A stretch of DNA of 6,019 nucleotides, from contig CAIQLE010000012.1 of assembly GCA_903872555.1 (NCBI GenBank), forward strand, positions 1 through 6,019, written 5' to 3'. The DNA is from an uncultured bacterium (GTDB taxonomy: Bacteria > Pseudomonadota > Gammaproteobacteria > Burkholderiales > Burkholderiaceae_D). Made by a program: the position numbers and the translations under genes. Positions 1 through 5,462 of this stretch are shown here, piece after piece; position 1 is the first letter of the stretch; each line of letters begins with the position of its first letter. The notes beneath the pieces were generated by a model. It was not told the origin of the DNA, did not search any database, and saw only the letters and a list, made by a program, of their open reading frames with translations.

Positions 1-686
1 AAGGTCCATAAATAGACCGCATGCTTGGGCATGTCCCATTCAAGAATATTCGACAGCGCATTGATGGCAGCACCACGATGGTGATACACCACACCTTTAG
101 GATCACCCGTAGTGCCTGAGGTGTAATTCAGCGATATCGCATCCCATTCATCTGCCGGTGCCTGCCAGGCAAACGCCGGATCACCTTCATTTAACAAGTC
201 TTCATAAGCTAGCCAGCCCTGCGGCACTGGTGGCGTATGCGCTTCTTTATCGTGTACACCAATAATCAGCAAATCAGGCAGGGACGCACGCAAACCTTCA
301 ACCAGCGCCAGATATTCCGTATCCGCCACCAGTACTTTTGCCTCACCATGTTTCAGCATATACAGCAAGGTGGCAGGATCAAGACGGGTATTGAGCGTAT
401 TCAGAACAGCACCCGCCATGGGTATACCGAAATGCGCCTCTACCATCTCAGGAATATTCGGCAATAACACTGCCACTGTATCGTTCTTTCCTATGCCACG
501 CTGAGCCAGCGCACTGCCCAGACGGCGGCAGCGTGCATAGGTATCACGCCAGTTGCGTCGCACACTGCCATGAATGACGGCCGGTCTGTCCCCATAAACT
601 TCTGCAGCACGCGAAATGAAATCCAACGGCGTCAGTGCGACGAAATTGACGTCACGCCTTTCCAGTCCGGTGTTGAAATCTGTCAT
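1..686 (-). CDS. AMP-dependent acyl-CoA synthetase, N-terminal part (cut by window edge)
   Basis: Translating the minus strand from the ATG at 686-684 gives an open frame of 228 codons that leaves the window at its left edge, so only the N-terminal part of a protein usually about 540 residues long is present. It begins MTDFNTGLERRDVNF. Visible hallmarks are PLDFISRAAEVYGDRPAV (about residues 20-37), the segment PMAGAVLNTLNTRLD (89-103), and the AMP-binding P-loop YTSGTTGDPKG (188-198) followed by VVYHHRGA. Enzymes of this ANL superfamily activate a carboxylic acid as acyl-AMP and transfer it to CoA in the cytoplasm. The N-terminal pattern matches the medium-chain/acyl-activating-enzyme branch that also contains 3-methylmercaptopropionyl-CoA ligase (DmdB); the substrate cannot be decided here because the C-terminal half is missing. 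The gene is divergent from sbp. The start is supported by an AGGAG seven bases upstream. Family call is firm; substrate is unknown. Confidence 0.93.
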   Translation of the reverse strand, partial: MTDFNTGLERRDVNFVALTPLDFISRAAEVYGDRPAVIHGSVRRNWRDTYARCRRLGSALAQRGIGKNDTVAVLLPNIPEMVEAHFGIPMAGAVLNTLNTRLDPATLLYMLKHGEAKVLVADTEYLALVEGLRASLPDLLIIGVHDKEAHTPPVPQGWLAYEDLLNEGDPAFAWQAPADEWDAISLNYTSGTTGDPKGVVYHHRGAAINALSNILEWDMPKHAVYLWT

Positions 687-710
687 GGATACTCTCCTAT
701 GGATACTCTC
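685..710. repeat. 12-base direct repeat spanning the synthetase start
   Basis: The plus-strand word ATGGATACTCTC occurs at 685-696 and again at 699-710, separated by two bases (a 14-base period). On the minus strand this is GAGAGTATCCAT twice, the gene-proximal copy ending in the first two bases of the start codon of the acyl-CoA synthetase. It looks like a small tandem duplication of the ribosome-binding segment. Confidence 0.8.
694..698 (-). promoter_or_regulatory. Shine-Dalgarno site of the acyl-CoA synthetase
   Basis: On the minus strand AGGAG lies seven bases before the ATG at 686-684, which fixes that start. The site sits in the gene-proximal copy of a 12-base direct repeat; the outer copy reads CGAGAG instead of GGAGAG and so is not a good ribosome binding site. 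Confidence 0.75.
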
Positions 711-785
711 GATTAGTGGCATTGCTAAGTGATGCCGGTCAGCAGTCGCGCATGCACTGAACCAGCTGTCAGCCACCCAAGCTTC

Positions 786-824
786 GATATTTCATTGATA
801 TTACATTGATGTCGCGACGATATT
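786..824. repeat. Helically phased GATATT repeat (11-base period)
   Basis: GATATT occurs at 786-791, 797-802 and 819-824, and a degenerate copy GATGTC fills the missing position at 808-813. All four starts are exactly 11 bases apart, about one turn of the helix, so all copies face the same side of the DNA. CATTGAT is likewise repeated at 793-799 and 804-810. The 8-base palindrome GTCGCGAC (811-818) lies between the last two copies. The arrangement resembles a multi-site operator or a bent-DNA element; no protein can be assigned from sequence alone. Confidence 0.6.
795..824 (+). promoter_or_regulatory. Candidate sigma-70 promoter for sbp
   Basis: TTGATA at 795-800 matches the -35 consensus at five of six positions and GATATT at 819-824 matches the -10 consensus at four of six, with an 18-base spacer. 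Transcription would start near 831, leaving a leader of about 140 bases before sbp. Both elements are formed from the phased repeat, so a protein bound there would compete with or position RNA polymerase. The -10 is weak and this is only a candidate. Confidence 0.35.
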
Positions 825-857
825 TTATGAGCAATGACCAGAAATTCCTTGCGATGC

Positions 858-869
858 CTGAGTACTCAG
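858..869. repeat. Perfect 12-base palindrome
   Basis: CTGAGTACTCAG reads identically on both strands. It lies about 100 bases before the sbp start, downstream of the candidate promoter. It could be an operator for a dimeric repressor. With no loop it would make a poor RNA hairpin, so a DNA-level role is more likely if it has one. Confidence 0.5.
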
Positions 870-921
870 CTCTGGTTATCTGAATTTCGCATAAAGAAGT
901 ACAAACATATTCGTTCCCATC

Positions 922-942
922 AGCTTAGCCAAAAATTAAGCT
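922..942. promoter_or_regulatory. Interrupted dyad with the T-N11-A form of a LysR-type binding site
   Basis: AGCTTA (922-927) and TAAGCT (937-942) are inverted copies with a nine-base spacer, containing CTTA-N9-TAAG and thus the T-N11-A dyad that is the general recognition form of LysR-type regulators. CysB, the usual activator of sulfate uptake genes, is a member of that family. The position, 30 bases before the sbp start codon, is unusual for an activator site. The same arms could pair as a six-base-pair RNA hairpin in the leader. Function is inferred only. Confidence 0.35.
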
Positions 943-962
943 TCGCTCATCAATTCAACGAT

Positions 963-966
963 GAGG
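963..966 (+). promoter_or_regulatory. Shine-Dalgarno site deciding the sbp start
   Basis: GAGG lies five bases before the ATG at 972. Together with the signal peptide that begins at that codon, it favours 972 over the upstream in-frame ATG at 834, which has no comparable purine-rich site. Confidence 0.6.
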
Positions 967-971
967 CCGTC

Positions 972-1970
972 ATGTTTTCAAAAATAATAAGCAGCACCCT
1001 GCTGGCGATTGCTACCGCTTTGCCAGTACAGGCAGCCGAAGTTTCACTACTGAATGTCTCCTATGACCCTACGCGGGAGCTGTATCAGGATTTCAATAAA
1101 GCCTTTGCTACCTATTGGAAAACCAAAAGCGGTGAGGATTTGAAAATCAGGCAATCGCACGGCGGCTCAGGCAAACAGGCACGTGCCGCGATCGATGGGC
1201 TAGCTGCTGATGTGGTGACACTGGCTCTGGCCTATGACATCGATGAAATTGCTCAGCGTGGACTGATCAGCAAAGACTGGCAAAAACGTCTGCCACATAA
1301 CAGCGCCCCCTATACCTCCACCATCGTGCTGCTGGTTCGCAAGGGCAATCCTAAGGGCATCAAGGACTGGAATGATCTGGCACGTCCTGGCGTATCCGTC
1401 ATTACCCCCAATCCCAAAACATCCGGCGGCGCACGCTGGAATCATCTGGCGGCCTGGGGCTATGCCCTGAAACAGCCGGGCGGCAATGAAAAAACTGCAC
1501 AGGCATTTCTCGCCAAGATTTATAAAAATGTCCCGATACTGGACTCCGGTGCGCGCGGCGCCACCACCACCTTTGTTGAACGTGGCATAGGCGATGTACT
1601 GGTGACCTGGGAAAATGAAGCCCTGCTCGCGATTAAAGAACTGGGACCAGACAAAGTAGAAATCGTCGTTCCTTCGCTCAGCATACTGGCCGAGCCACCG
1701 GTGGCCGTGGTGGACAAAGTGGTTGACCGCCGTGGCACACGCAAAGCCGCAGAGGCCTACCTGCAATATTTATACAGCGATGAAGGTCAGGAAATCGCCG
1801 CAAAAAATTACTACCGTCCTACGAATGAAAAAATCGCGAAAAAATATGCCTCAACTTTTCCTAAAGTGAAGTTGCTAAGCATCGATGAAATTGCTGGCGG
1901 CTGGACCAAAGCGCAAAAAACGCATTTTTCAGATGGCGGTATTTTCGATGAGATTTATCAGGTTCACTAA
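972..1970 (+). CDS. sbp: Periplasmic sulfate-binding protein Sbp
   Basis: This 332-residue protein is the substrate-binding subunit of the sulfate ABC importer; it captures sulfate (in some members also thiosulfate) in the periplasm and delivers it to CysT/CysW. The N-terminus [21 protein letters not shown] is a Sec signal peptide with a likely cut after residue 21. The mature part shows family signatures: [13 protein letters not shown] (26-38), [12 protein letters not shown] (60-71), [13 protein letters not shown] (79-91), [16 protein letters not shown] (142-157), [20 protein letters not shown] (191-210) and ENEALL (214-219). They match remembered E. coli Sbp closely and at similar length, including the Ser-Gly-Gly loops that hydrogen-bond sulfate without counter-ions. 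The open frame extends back to 834, but ATG 972 is preferred because the signal peptide starts there and GAGG precedes it. The porin gene follows 69 bases downstream. Sbp is more likely than CysP; thiosulfate use is not excluded. Confidence 0.95.
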   Translation: MFSKIISSTLLAIATALPVQAAEVSLLNVSYDPTRELYQDFNKAFATYWKTKSGEDLKIRQSHGGSGKQARAAIDGLAADVVTLALAYDIDEIAQRGLISKDWQKRLPHNSAPYTSTIVLLVRKGNPKGIKDWNDLARPGVSVITPNPKTSGGARWNHLAAWGYALKQPGGNEKTAQAFLAKIYKNVPILDSGARGATTTFVERGIGDVLVTWENEALLAIKELGPDKVEIVVPSLSILAEPPVAVVDKVVDRRGTRKAAEAYLQYLYSDEGQEIAAKNYYRPTNEKIAKKYASTFPKVKLLSIDEIAGGWTKAQKTHFSDGGIFDEIYQVH

Positions 1971-1992
1971 TTTGAAGTAAATCCCCGACCCG

Positions 1993-2014
1993 GGCCGGTT
2001 CATCAGAGCCGGCC
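1993..2014 (+). terminator. Strong intercistronic hairpin between sbp and the porin (no U tract)
   Basis: GGCCGGTTC (1993-2001) pairs with GAGCCGGCC (2006-2014) over nine base pairs, one of them G-U, around a four-base ATCA loop. It lies 22 bases after the sbp stop. The bases that follow are AAAACAAAA rather than a U tract, so it is not a standard intrinsic terminator on this strand. A likelier role is partial attenuation or protection of the sbp 3' end, giving sbp and porin different mRNA levels. The porin ribosome binding site starts 14 bases downstream. Confidence 0.6.
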
Positions 2015-2039
2015 AAAACAAAAACCCAAGAGGAATCGT

Positions 2040-3500
2040 ATGAAAACAGTTCAGAAAAATCTGGGCGGGGCCTTTGCGCGCCTGCTCATCGTCACCAGCC
2101 TTGCTGCCGCTTTCCCGGCACATGCGAATGATCAGTCAGAAATCGAAAGACTGAAAGCTTTGATACAGGAATTAGACCAGCGTGTTCGTGTGCTGGATCG
2201 CAAACAAGAATTAGCTGCTGAAGAAGTGGTGGCCAAACAAAAAACAGCGCCTGTGGTGAATGCCGGTGAAAGTGGTTTTGGCTTTAAATCAGCTGATGGA
2301 CAATTTGAATATAAATTACGCGGGCTGACCCAGATCGATTACAGAAATTTTTCAGGCACAGGTTTTCCCAGCGCAGTCGATGGTTTCCTGGCGCGAAGAA
2401 TTCGTCCCACTTTCGAAGGTACTGTGTTTGGAAAATATGGCTTCCGATTCACGCCGGAATTTGGTGAGTCAGGCGATGGAAAATCGAACACAGCCCCAGA
2501 GCAAAATAAGGCACGTGTTATCGACGCTTACCTCGATATCAAGGAAATTCCTGAAGCTCAGATTCGGTTCGGCAAATTCAAACCCTTTGTCGGACTTGAA
2601 AGACTACAAGGTGGTGGCGATACGAAATTTATCGAACGCAGCTATGTGAGCAATAATATTTTGCCCAACCGTGATTTCGGTGTCTCCGTATTTGGCGATG
2701 TTCTGAGCAATAAACTCAACTACGCCTTCGGTGTTTTCAATGGAGTCACGGATGGTGCTGATAACAGTACAGCGCAAGATCTGAATAACGGCAAAGAATA
2801 TACGGCACGGTTGTTCGCAACGCCTTTCATTGGAACCGATAGCGCACTTCAAGGCTTAGGATTTGGTATTTCAGGAACCTCAGGCAGTTCTATAGGAACC
2901 AGTTCGATAACCAATCTTCCGTCTTATAAAACCCCGGGTCAGGCGAACACTTTTTTCAATTACAACTCGAACGTCCTTGCTTATGGAAACAAAACACAAT
3001 GGTCGCCACAAGCTTACTTTTACAAGGGCCCCTTTGGACTGCTGACGGAATATGCAGAAGTTTCGCAAGGTCTGAAAAATACCTTGGTAGGAGGGGGTAC
3101 TAAACTGACCGCAGAAAATAACGCCTGGCATGTTACCGGTTCCTGGTTGCTGACAGGTGAAGACGCATCCTTTAAGAGCGTCAAGCCAAATAGCCCATTC
3201 AAGAATGGTGTAGAGGGTGCATGGGGAGCATGGGAACTGGTTGCCCGTTATCAGGAAAATAATTTAGACAAAAATTTGTTTAGCGGAACAAGTTGGGTCA
3301 GCAGCAGTTCGGGTAAAGACAATGCTCAGGCCGCTAAAACTATTGGAATAGGCCTGAACTGGTACGTGAATTCATCTTCTCGTTTCGCAGTGAACTATGA
3401 CCGTACAAATTTCACCGGCGGCAAAGCGAGCGGGTCTGCCAAGACTCTCGATGGAAAATCAGAAGATCTACTGGTAGCCCGTTATCAGCTGTCTTTCTGA
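2040..3500 (+). CDS. Outer-membrane porin of the OprP/OprO type in a sulfate locus
   Basis: The 486-residue product has a signal peptide with a likely cut after FPAHA (residue 29), then a charged helical stretch (about 31-66, IERLKALIQELDQRVRVLDRKQE) with heptad-like spacing, probably a short periplasmic coiled coil. From about residue 80 the sequence alternates in a beta-barrel pattern: FEYKLRGLTQIDYRNF, RRIRPTFEGTVFGKYGFRFTPEF, IDAYLDIKEIPEAQIRFGKFKPFVGLERL and IERSYVSNNILPNRDFGVSVFGD. It ends in LVARYQLSF, a C-terminal phenylalanine typical of outer-membrane barrels. This layout fits the phosphate-selective porin O/P family (Porin_O_P), which form trimeric anion channels. Placement between sbp and cysT suggests sulfate or another sulfur-source anion as cargo, which is inference. 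An AAGAGGA site precedes the ATG by five bases. Sampled stretches are about 37-50% GC against about 57-62% in sampled parts of sbp and cysT. Confidence 0.85.
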   Translation: MKTVQKNLGGAFARLLIVTSLAAAFPAHANDQSEIERLKALIQELDQRVRVLDRKQELAAEEVVAKQKTAPVVNAGESGFGFKSADGQFEYKLRGLTQIDYRNFSGTGFPSAVDGFLARRIRPTFEGTVFGKYGFRFTPEFGESGDGKSNTAPEQNKARVIDAYLDIKEIPEAQIRFGKFKPFVGLERLQGGGDTKFIERSYVSNNILPNRDFGVSVFGDVLSNKLNYAFGVFNGVTDGADNSTAQDLNNGKEYTARLFATPFIGTDSALQGLGFGISGTSGSSIGTSSITNLPSYKTPGQANTFFNYNSNVLAYGNKTQWSPQAYFYKGPFGLLTEYAEVSQGLKNTLVGGGTKLTAENNAWHVTGSWLLTGEDASFKSVKPNSPFKNGVEGAWGAWELVARYQENNLDKNLFSGTSWVSSSSGKDNAQAAKTIGIGLNWYVNSSSRFAVNYDRTNFTGGKASGSAKTLDGKSEDLLVARYQLSF

Positions 3501-3547
3501 AAACAAGCGACTTAAATTCGTCTTGGCTTAAGCTTCAGCCCCACCTC

Positions 3548-3576
3548 AGCCGGCCCTCGTGGCCGGCTCTTTATTT
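3548..3576 (+). terminator. Likely intrinsic terminator after the porin
   Basis: AGCCGGCC (3548-3555) pairs perfectly with GGCCGGCT (3561-3568) around the loop CTCGT, followed by CTCTTTATTT-type sequence rich in T. The stem starts 48 bases after the porin stop. It fits a rho-independent terminator that would close the sbp-porin transcript and separate it from cysTWA. The T tract is interrupted by C and A, so termination may be incomplete. Confidence 0.7.
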
Positions 3577-3670
3577 GAAATTCTTCTAAGGAAATGCCAA
3601 AAACTTCGTTCGCTTTATAACGGATCGATGTAACTATCCCAATTCTTTAGCTGCAAAAGTAATAAAACCC
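3577..3670 (+). promoter_or_regulatory. cysT: AT-rich gap before cysT with a candidate -10 element
   Basis: No gene is visible in this gap. TATAAC at 3616-3621 matches the -10 consensus at five of six positions, but the bases about 17 upstream (AATGCC) do not resemble a -35. A good -10 with no -35 is what activator-dependent promoters often look like, which would suit control by CysB; no clear CysB site is recognised. Transcription would start about 40 bases before cysT. Confidence 0.35.
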
Positions 3671-4534
3671 ATGCAAGACCTCACTTTTCCCTCGCCAAAA
3701 GCCTCAGGCACCACCCGCACCCTGCCCGGATTCACACTTTCGCTCGGGTTTACCGTGTTTTATCTGTCGCTGATTGTGCTGCTCCCGTTGTCCGCCCTGA
3801 TCATCAATACCCTCAGCATGAGCTGGGATGCCTTCTGGCATACCGTCACCTCACCTCGGGTGCTGGCTTCTTATCGCTTGAGCTTTGGTGCCTCACTGGC
3901 GGCGGCCACGGTAAATGCAATTTTTGGCACCGTCCTCGCGTGGGTACTGGTGCGCTATCACTTCCCCGGCAAAAAACTGCTGGATGCCTTGGTTGATCTT
4001 CCCTTTGCCTTGCCGACTGCCGTAGCAGGCATCGCCCTGACAGCGCTGTATGCCCAGAACGGCTGGATAGGTCGCTATCTGCAGGCGTTCAATATCAAAG
4101 TAGCGTTCACGCCTATAGGTGTGGCAGTCGCTTTAATTTTTATCGGCCTGCCCTTTGTCGTGCGCACCGTGCAGCCCATACTCGAAGAATCTGAACGCGA
4201 ACTCGAAGAAGCTGCAGCAAGCCTGGGCGCGAATCGCCTGCAAACCTTCACACACGTCATTTTCCCTACGATATTTCCGGCCTTACTCACCGGCTTTGCA
4301 CTCGCCTTTGCGCGCGCACTGGGTGAATACGGTTCCGTCATTTTCATCGCTGGAAATATGCCCATGGTGTCCGAGATCACACCGCTATTGATCATTACCA
4401 AACTTGAGCAATACGACTATCAGGGAGCAACAGCGATTGCCGTTGTCATGCTGGCGACCTCATTTGTCATGCTGTTGGCAATCAATGTCTTACAAAGCTG
4501 GATGCGCCAGCGTGGCAGCAAGGACAGGAACTGA
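3671..4534 (+). CDS. cysT: Sulfate/thiosulfate ABC transporter permease CysT (CysU)
   Basis: This 287-residue integral membrane protein is one of the two permease subunits of the sulfate importer. It opens with [10 protein letters not shown] (18-27), a close match to the start of enterobacterial CysT, and has about six hydrophobic spans (roughly 25-47, 70-93, 108-128, 147-165, 203-228 and 253-274). Family signatures include [12 protein letters not shown] (109-120), [13 protein letters not shown] (161-173), the EAA coupling loop [12 protein letters not shown] (179-190) that docks on CysA, and [17 protein letters not shown] (213-229). Length is close to the usual 277-290. ATG 3671 is the only reasonable start, because there is no nearby in-frame alternative, yet the bases before it (AAAAGTAATAAAACCC) hold no clear Shine-Dalgarno site. 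The stop lies one base before the cysW start, so the two are translationally coupled. Naming is firm. Confidence 0.95.
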   Translation: MQDLTFPSPKASGTTRTLPGFTLSLGFTVFYLSLIVLLPLSALIINTLSMSWDAFWHTVTSPRVLASYRLSFGASLAAATVNAIFGTVLAWVLVRYHFPGKKLLDALVDLPFALPTAVAGIALTALYAQNGWIGRYLQAFNIKVAFTPIGVAVALIFIGLPFVVRTVQPILEESERELEEAAASLGANRLQTFTHVIFPTIFPALLTGFALAFARALGEYGSVIFIAGNMPMVSEITPLLIITKLEQYDYQGATAIAVVMLATSFVMLLAINVLQSWMRQRGSKDRN

Positions 4535-4535
4535 T

Positions 4536-5462
4536 ATGACGACTGCCACACTCTCCGGCGCGATTGCAAGTGCGCCTTCACGCGCAGCTCACATAGAACC
4601 ACCCTATGTGCCCTCTGCTACGACTGAGCCTACCTGGGTCCGCCTGTTGCTGATTGCAATCGCACTCGCTTTTTCAGCTTTATTTTTACTCATACCACTG
4701 GCCATTGTTTTTACTGAAGCACTCAAAAAAGGTTGGGATACCTATCTGCTGGCTATCACCGACAGTGATGCGCTTTCAGCCATACGACTAACCTTGATGA
4801 CTGCCGCCATTGACGTACCGGCAAATTTGATTTTTGGCGTTGCTGCTTCATGGTCGATTGCGAAGTTTGAATTTCGCGGCAAAAGCCTACTGCTGACCTT
4901 AATCGATCTGCCATTTTCTGTGTCACCTGTTATTTCTGGCCTAATTTATGTCTTGCTGTTCGGCGCGCATGGCTGGTTTGGTGCCTGGTTAATGGAACAC
5001 GATATTCAGATCCTGTTTGCTGTACCCGGTATCGTGATGGCCACCGTCTTCGTGACCTTTCCTTTCGTGGCACGCGAACTGATTCCGCTCATGCAATCAC
5101 AAGGCAACGAAGAAGAAGAGGCGGCGCTGGTGCTGGGTGCTTCCGGCTGGCGCACGTTCTGGCATGTGACTCTGCCGAACATCAAGTGGGGCTTGTTGTA
5201 TGGCGTAATTCTTTGTAATGCGCGGGCCATGGGGGAATTCGGTGCCGTCTCAGTTGTGTCTGGCCATATACGCGGCGAGACCAACACCATGCCACTGCAA
5301 GTGGAAATTCTGTACAACGAATACAACTTCGCCGCCGCCTTTGCGGTGGCCTCATTACTAGCGTTATTGGCTGTGATGACACTGGCATTGAAATCCTTTA
5401 TTGAATGGCGCGTCAGTCATGAAACTGATACCGCTTTGCAGGAGCTGAGTCATGAGCATTGA
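4536..5462 (+). CDS. cysW: Sulfate/thiosulfate ABC transporter permease CysW
   Basis: This 308-residue product is the second permease subunit and pairs with CysT in the inner membrane. Signatures include [23 protein letters not shown] (124-146), [18 protein letters not shown] (169-186), the EAA coupling loop [16 protein letters not shown] (193-208) followed by [16 protein letters not shown], and [22 protein letters not shown] (228-249), all as in enterobacterial CysW. About six membrane spans are visible, the first near residues 35-60. The frame is open back to 4404, but ATG 4536 is preferred: AGGA lies six bases before it and the upstream codons overlap cysT in another frame. The N-terminal stretch of about 33 residues, rich in Ala, Pro and Thr, is longer than the roughly 15-20 residues seen in E. 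coli. The 3' end overlaps cysA by 11 bases. The tail LSHEH resembles the HEH ending of the E. coli protein. Confidence 0.95.
   Translation: MTTATLSGAIASAPSRAAHIEPPYVPSATTEPTWVRLLLIAIALAFSALFLLIPLAIVFTEALKKGWDTYLLAITDSDALSAIRLTLMTAAIDVPANLIFGVAASWSIAKFEFRGKSLLLTLIDLPFSVSPVISGLIYVLLFGAHGWFGAWLMEHDIQILFAVPGIVMATVFVTFPFVARELIPLMQSQGNEEEEAALVLGASGWRTFWHVTLPNIKWGLLYGVILCNARAMGEFGAVSVVSGHIRGETNTMPLQVEILYNEYNFAAAFAVASLLALLAVMTLALKSFIEWRVSHETDTALQELSHEH

Larger units (their letters stand above)
687..971. promoter_or_regulatory. Divergent intergenic region between acyl-CoA synthetase and sbp
   Basis: These 285 bases hold no convincing gene. The frame of sbp stays open upstream as far as 834, but those 46 codons precede the signal peptide and look non-coding. 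The region must carry the promoters of both divergent genes. It contains the 14-base tandem duplication next to the synthetase, an AT-rich block at about 785-830 with an 11-base-phased repeat and a plausible sigma-70 promoter for sbp, a perfect 12-base palindrome at 858-869 and an interrupted dyad at 922-942. The word AAGCTTCG also occurs twice (779-786 and 938-945). In related bacteria sbp is controlled by the LysR-type regulator CysB; whether CysB binds here is inference. Confidence 0.6.

Noticed and set aside
237..467. 76-codon plus-strand open frame inside the acyl-CoA synthetase
   Set aside because: It is antisense to the conserved minus-strand synthetase and has no ribosome binding site or recognisable domain.
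834..971. 46-codon upstream extension of the sbp frame from an ATG at 834
   Set aside because: It would place a Sec signal peptide internally, has no Shine-Dalgarno site and shows no family similarity; ATG 972 has both a GAGG site and the signal peptide at its N-terminus.
961..987. Eight-codon mini-ORF (MRPSCFQK) overlapping the sbp start and containing a cysteine codon, considered as a leader peptide
   Set aside because: No ribosome binding site precedes it, it has a single Cys codon and no attenuator structure, and its first bases are part of the sbp Shine-Dalgarno region.
1200..1766. 188-codon open frame on the minus strand inside sbp
   Set aside because: It is antisense to a highly conserved gene, its protein shows no recognisable fold or motif, and it is explained by codon bias of sbp.
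3525..3540. Near-palindrome GGCTTAAGCTTCAGCC after the porin stop
   Set aside because: One mismatched pair and no room for a stable loop; the much stronger hairpin at 3548-3568 explains the transcript end.
4404..4535. 44-codon N-terminal extension of cysW overlapping cysT
   Set aside because: The extension is the out-of-frame shadow of cysT; ATG 4536 has a well-placed AGGA and gives the expected CysW length.
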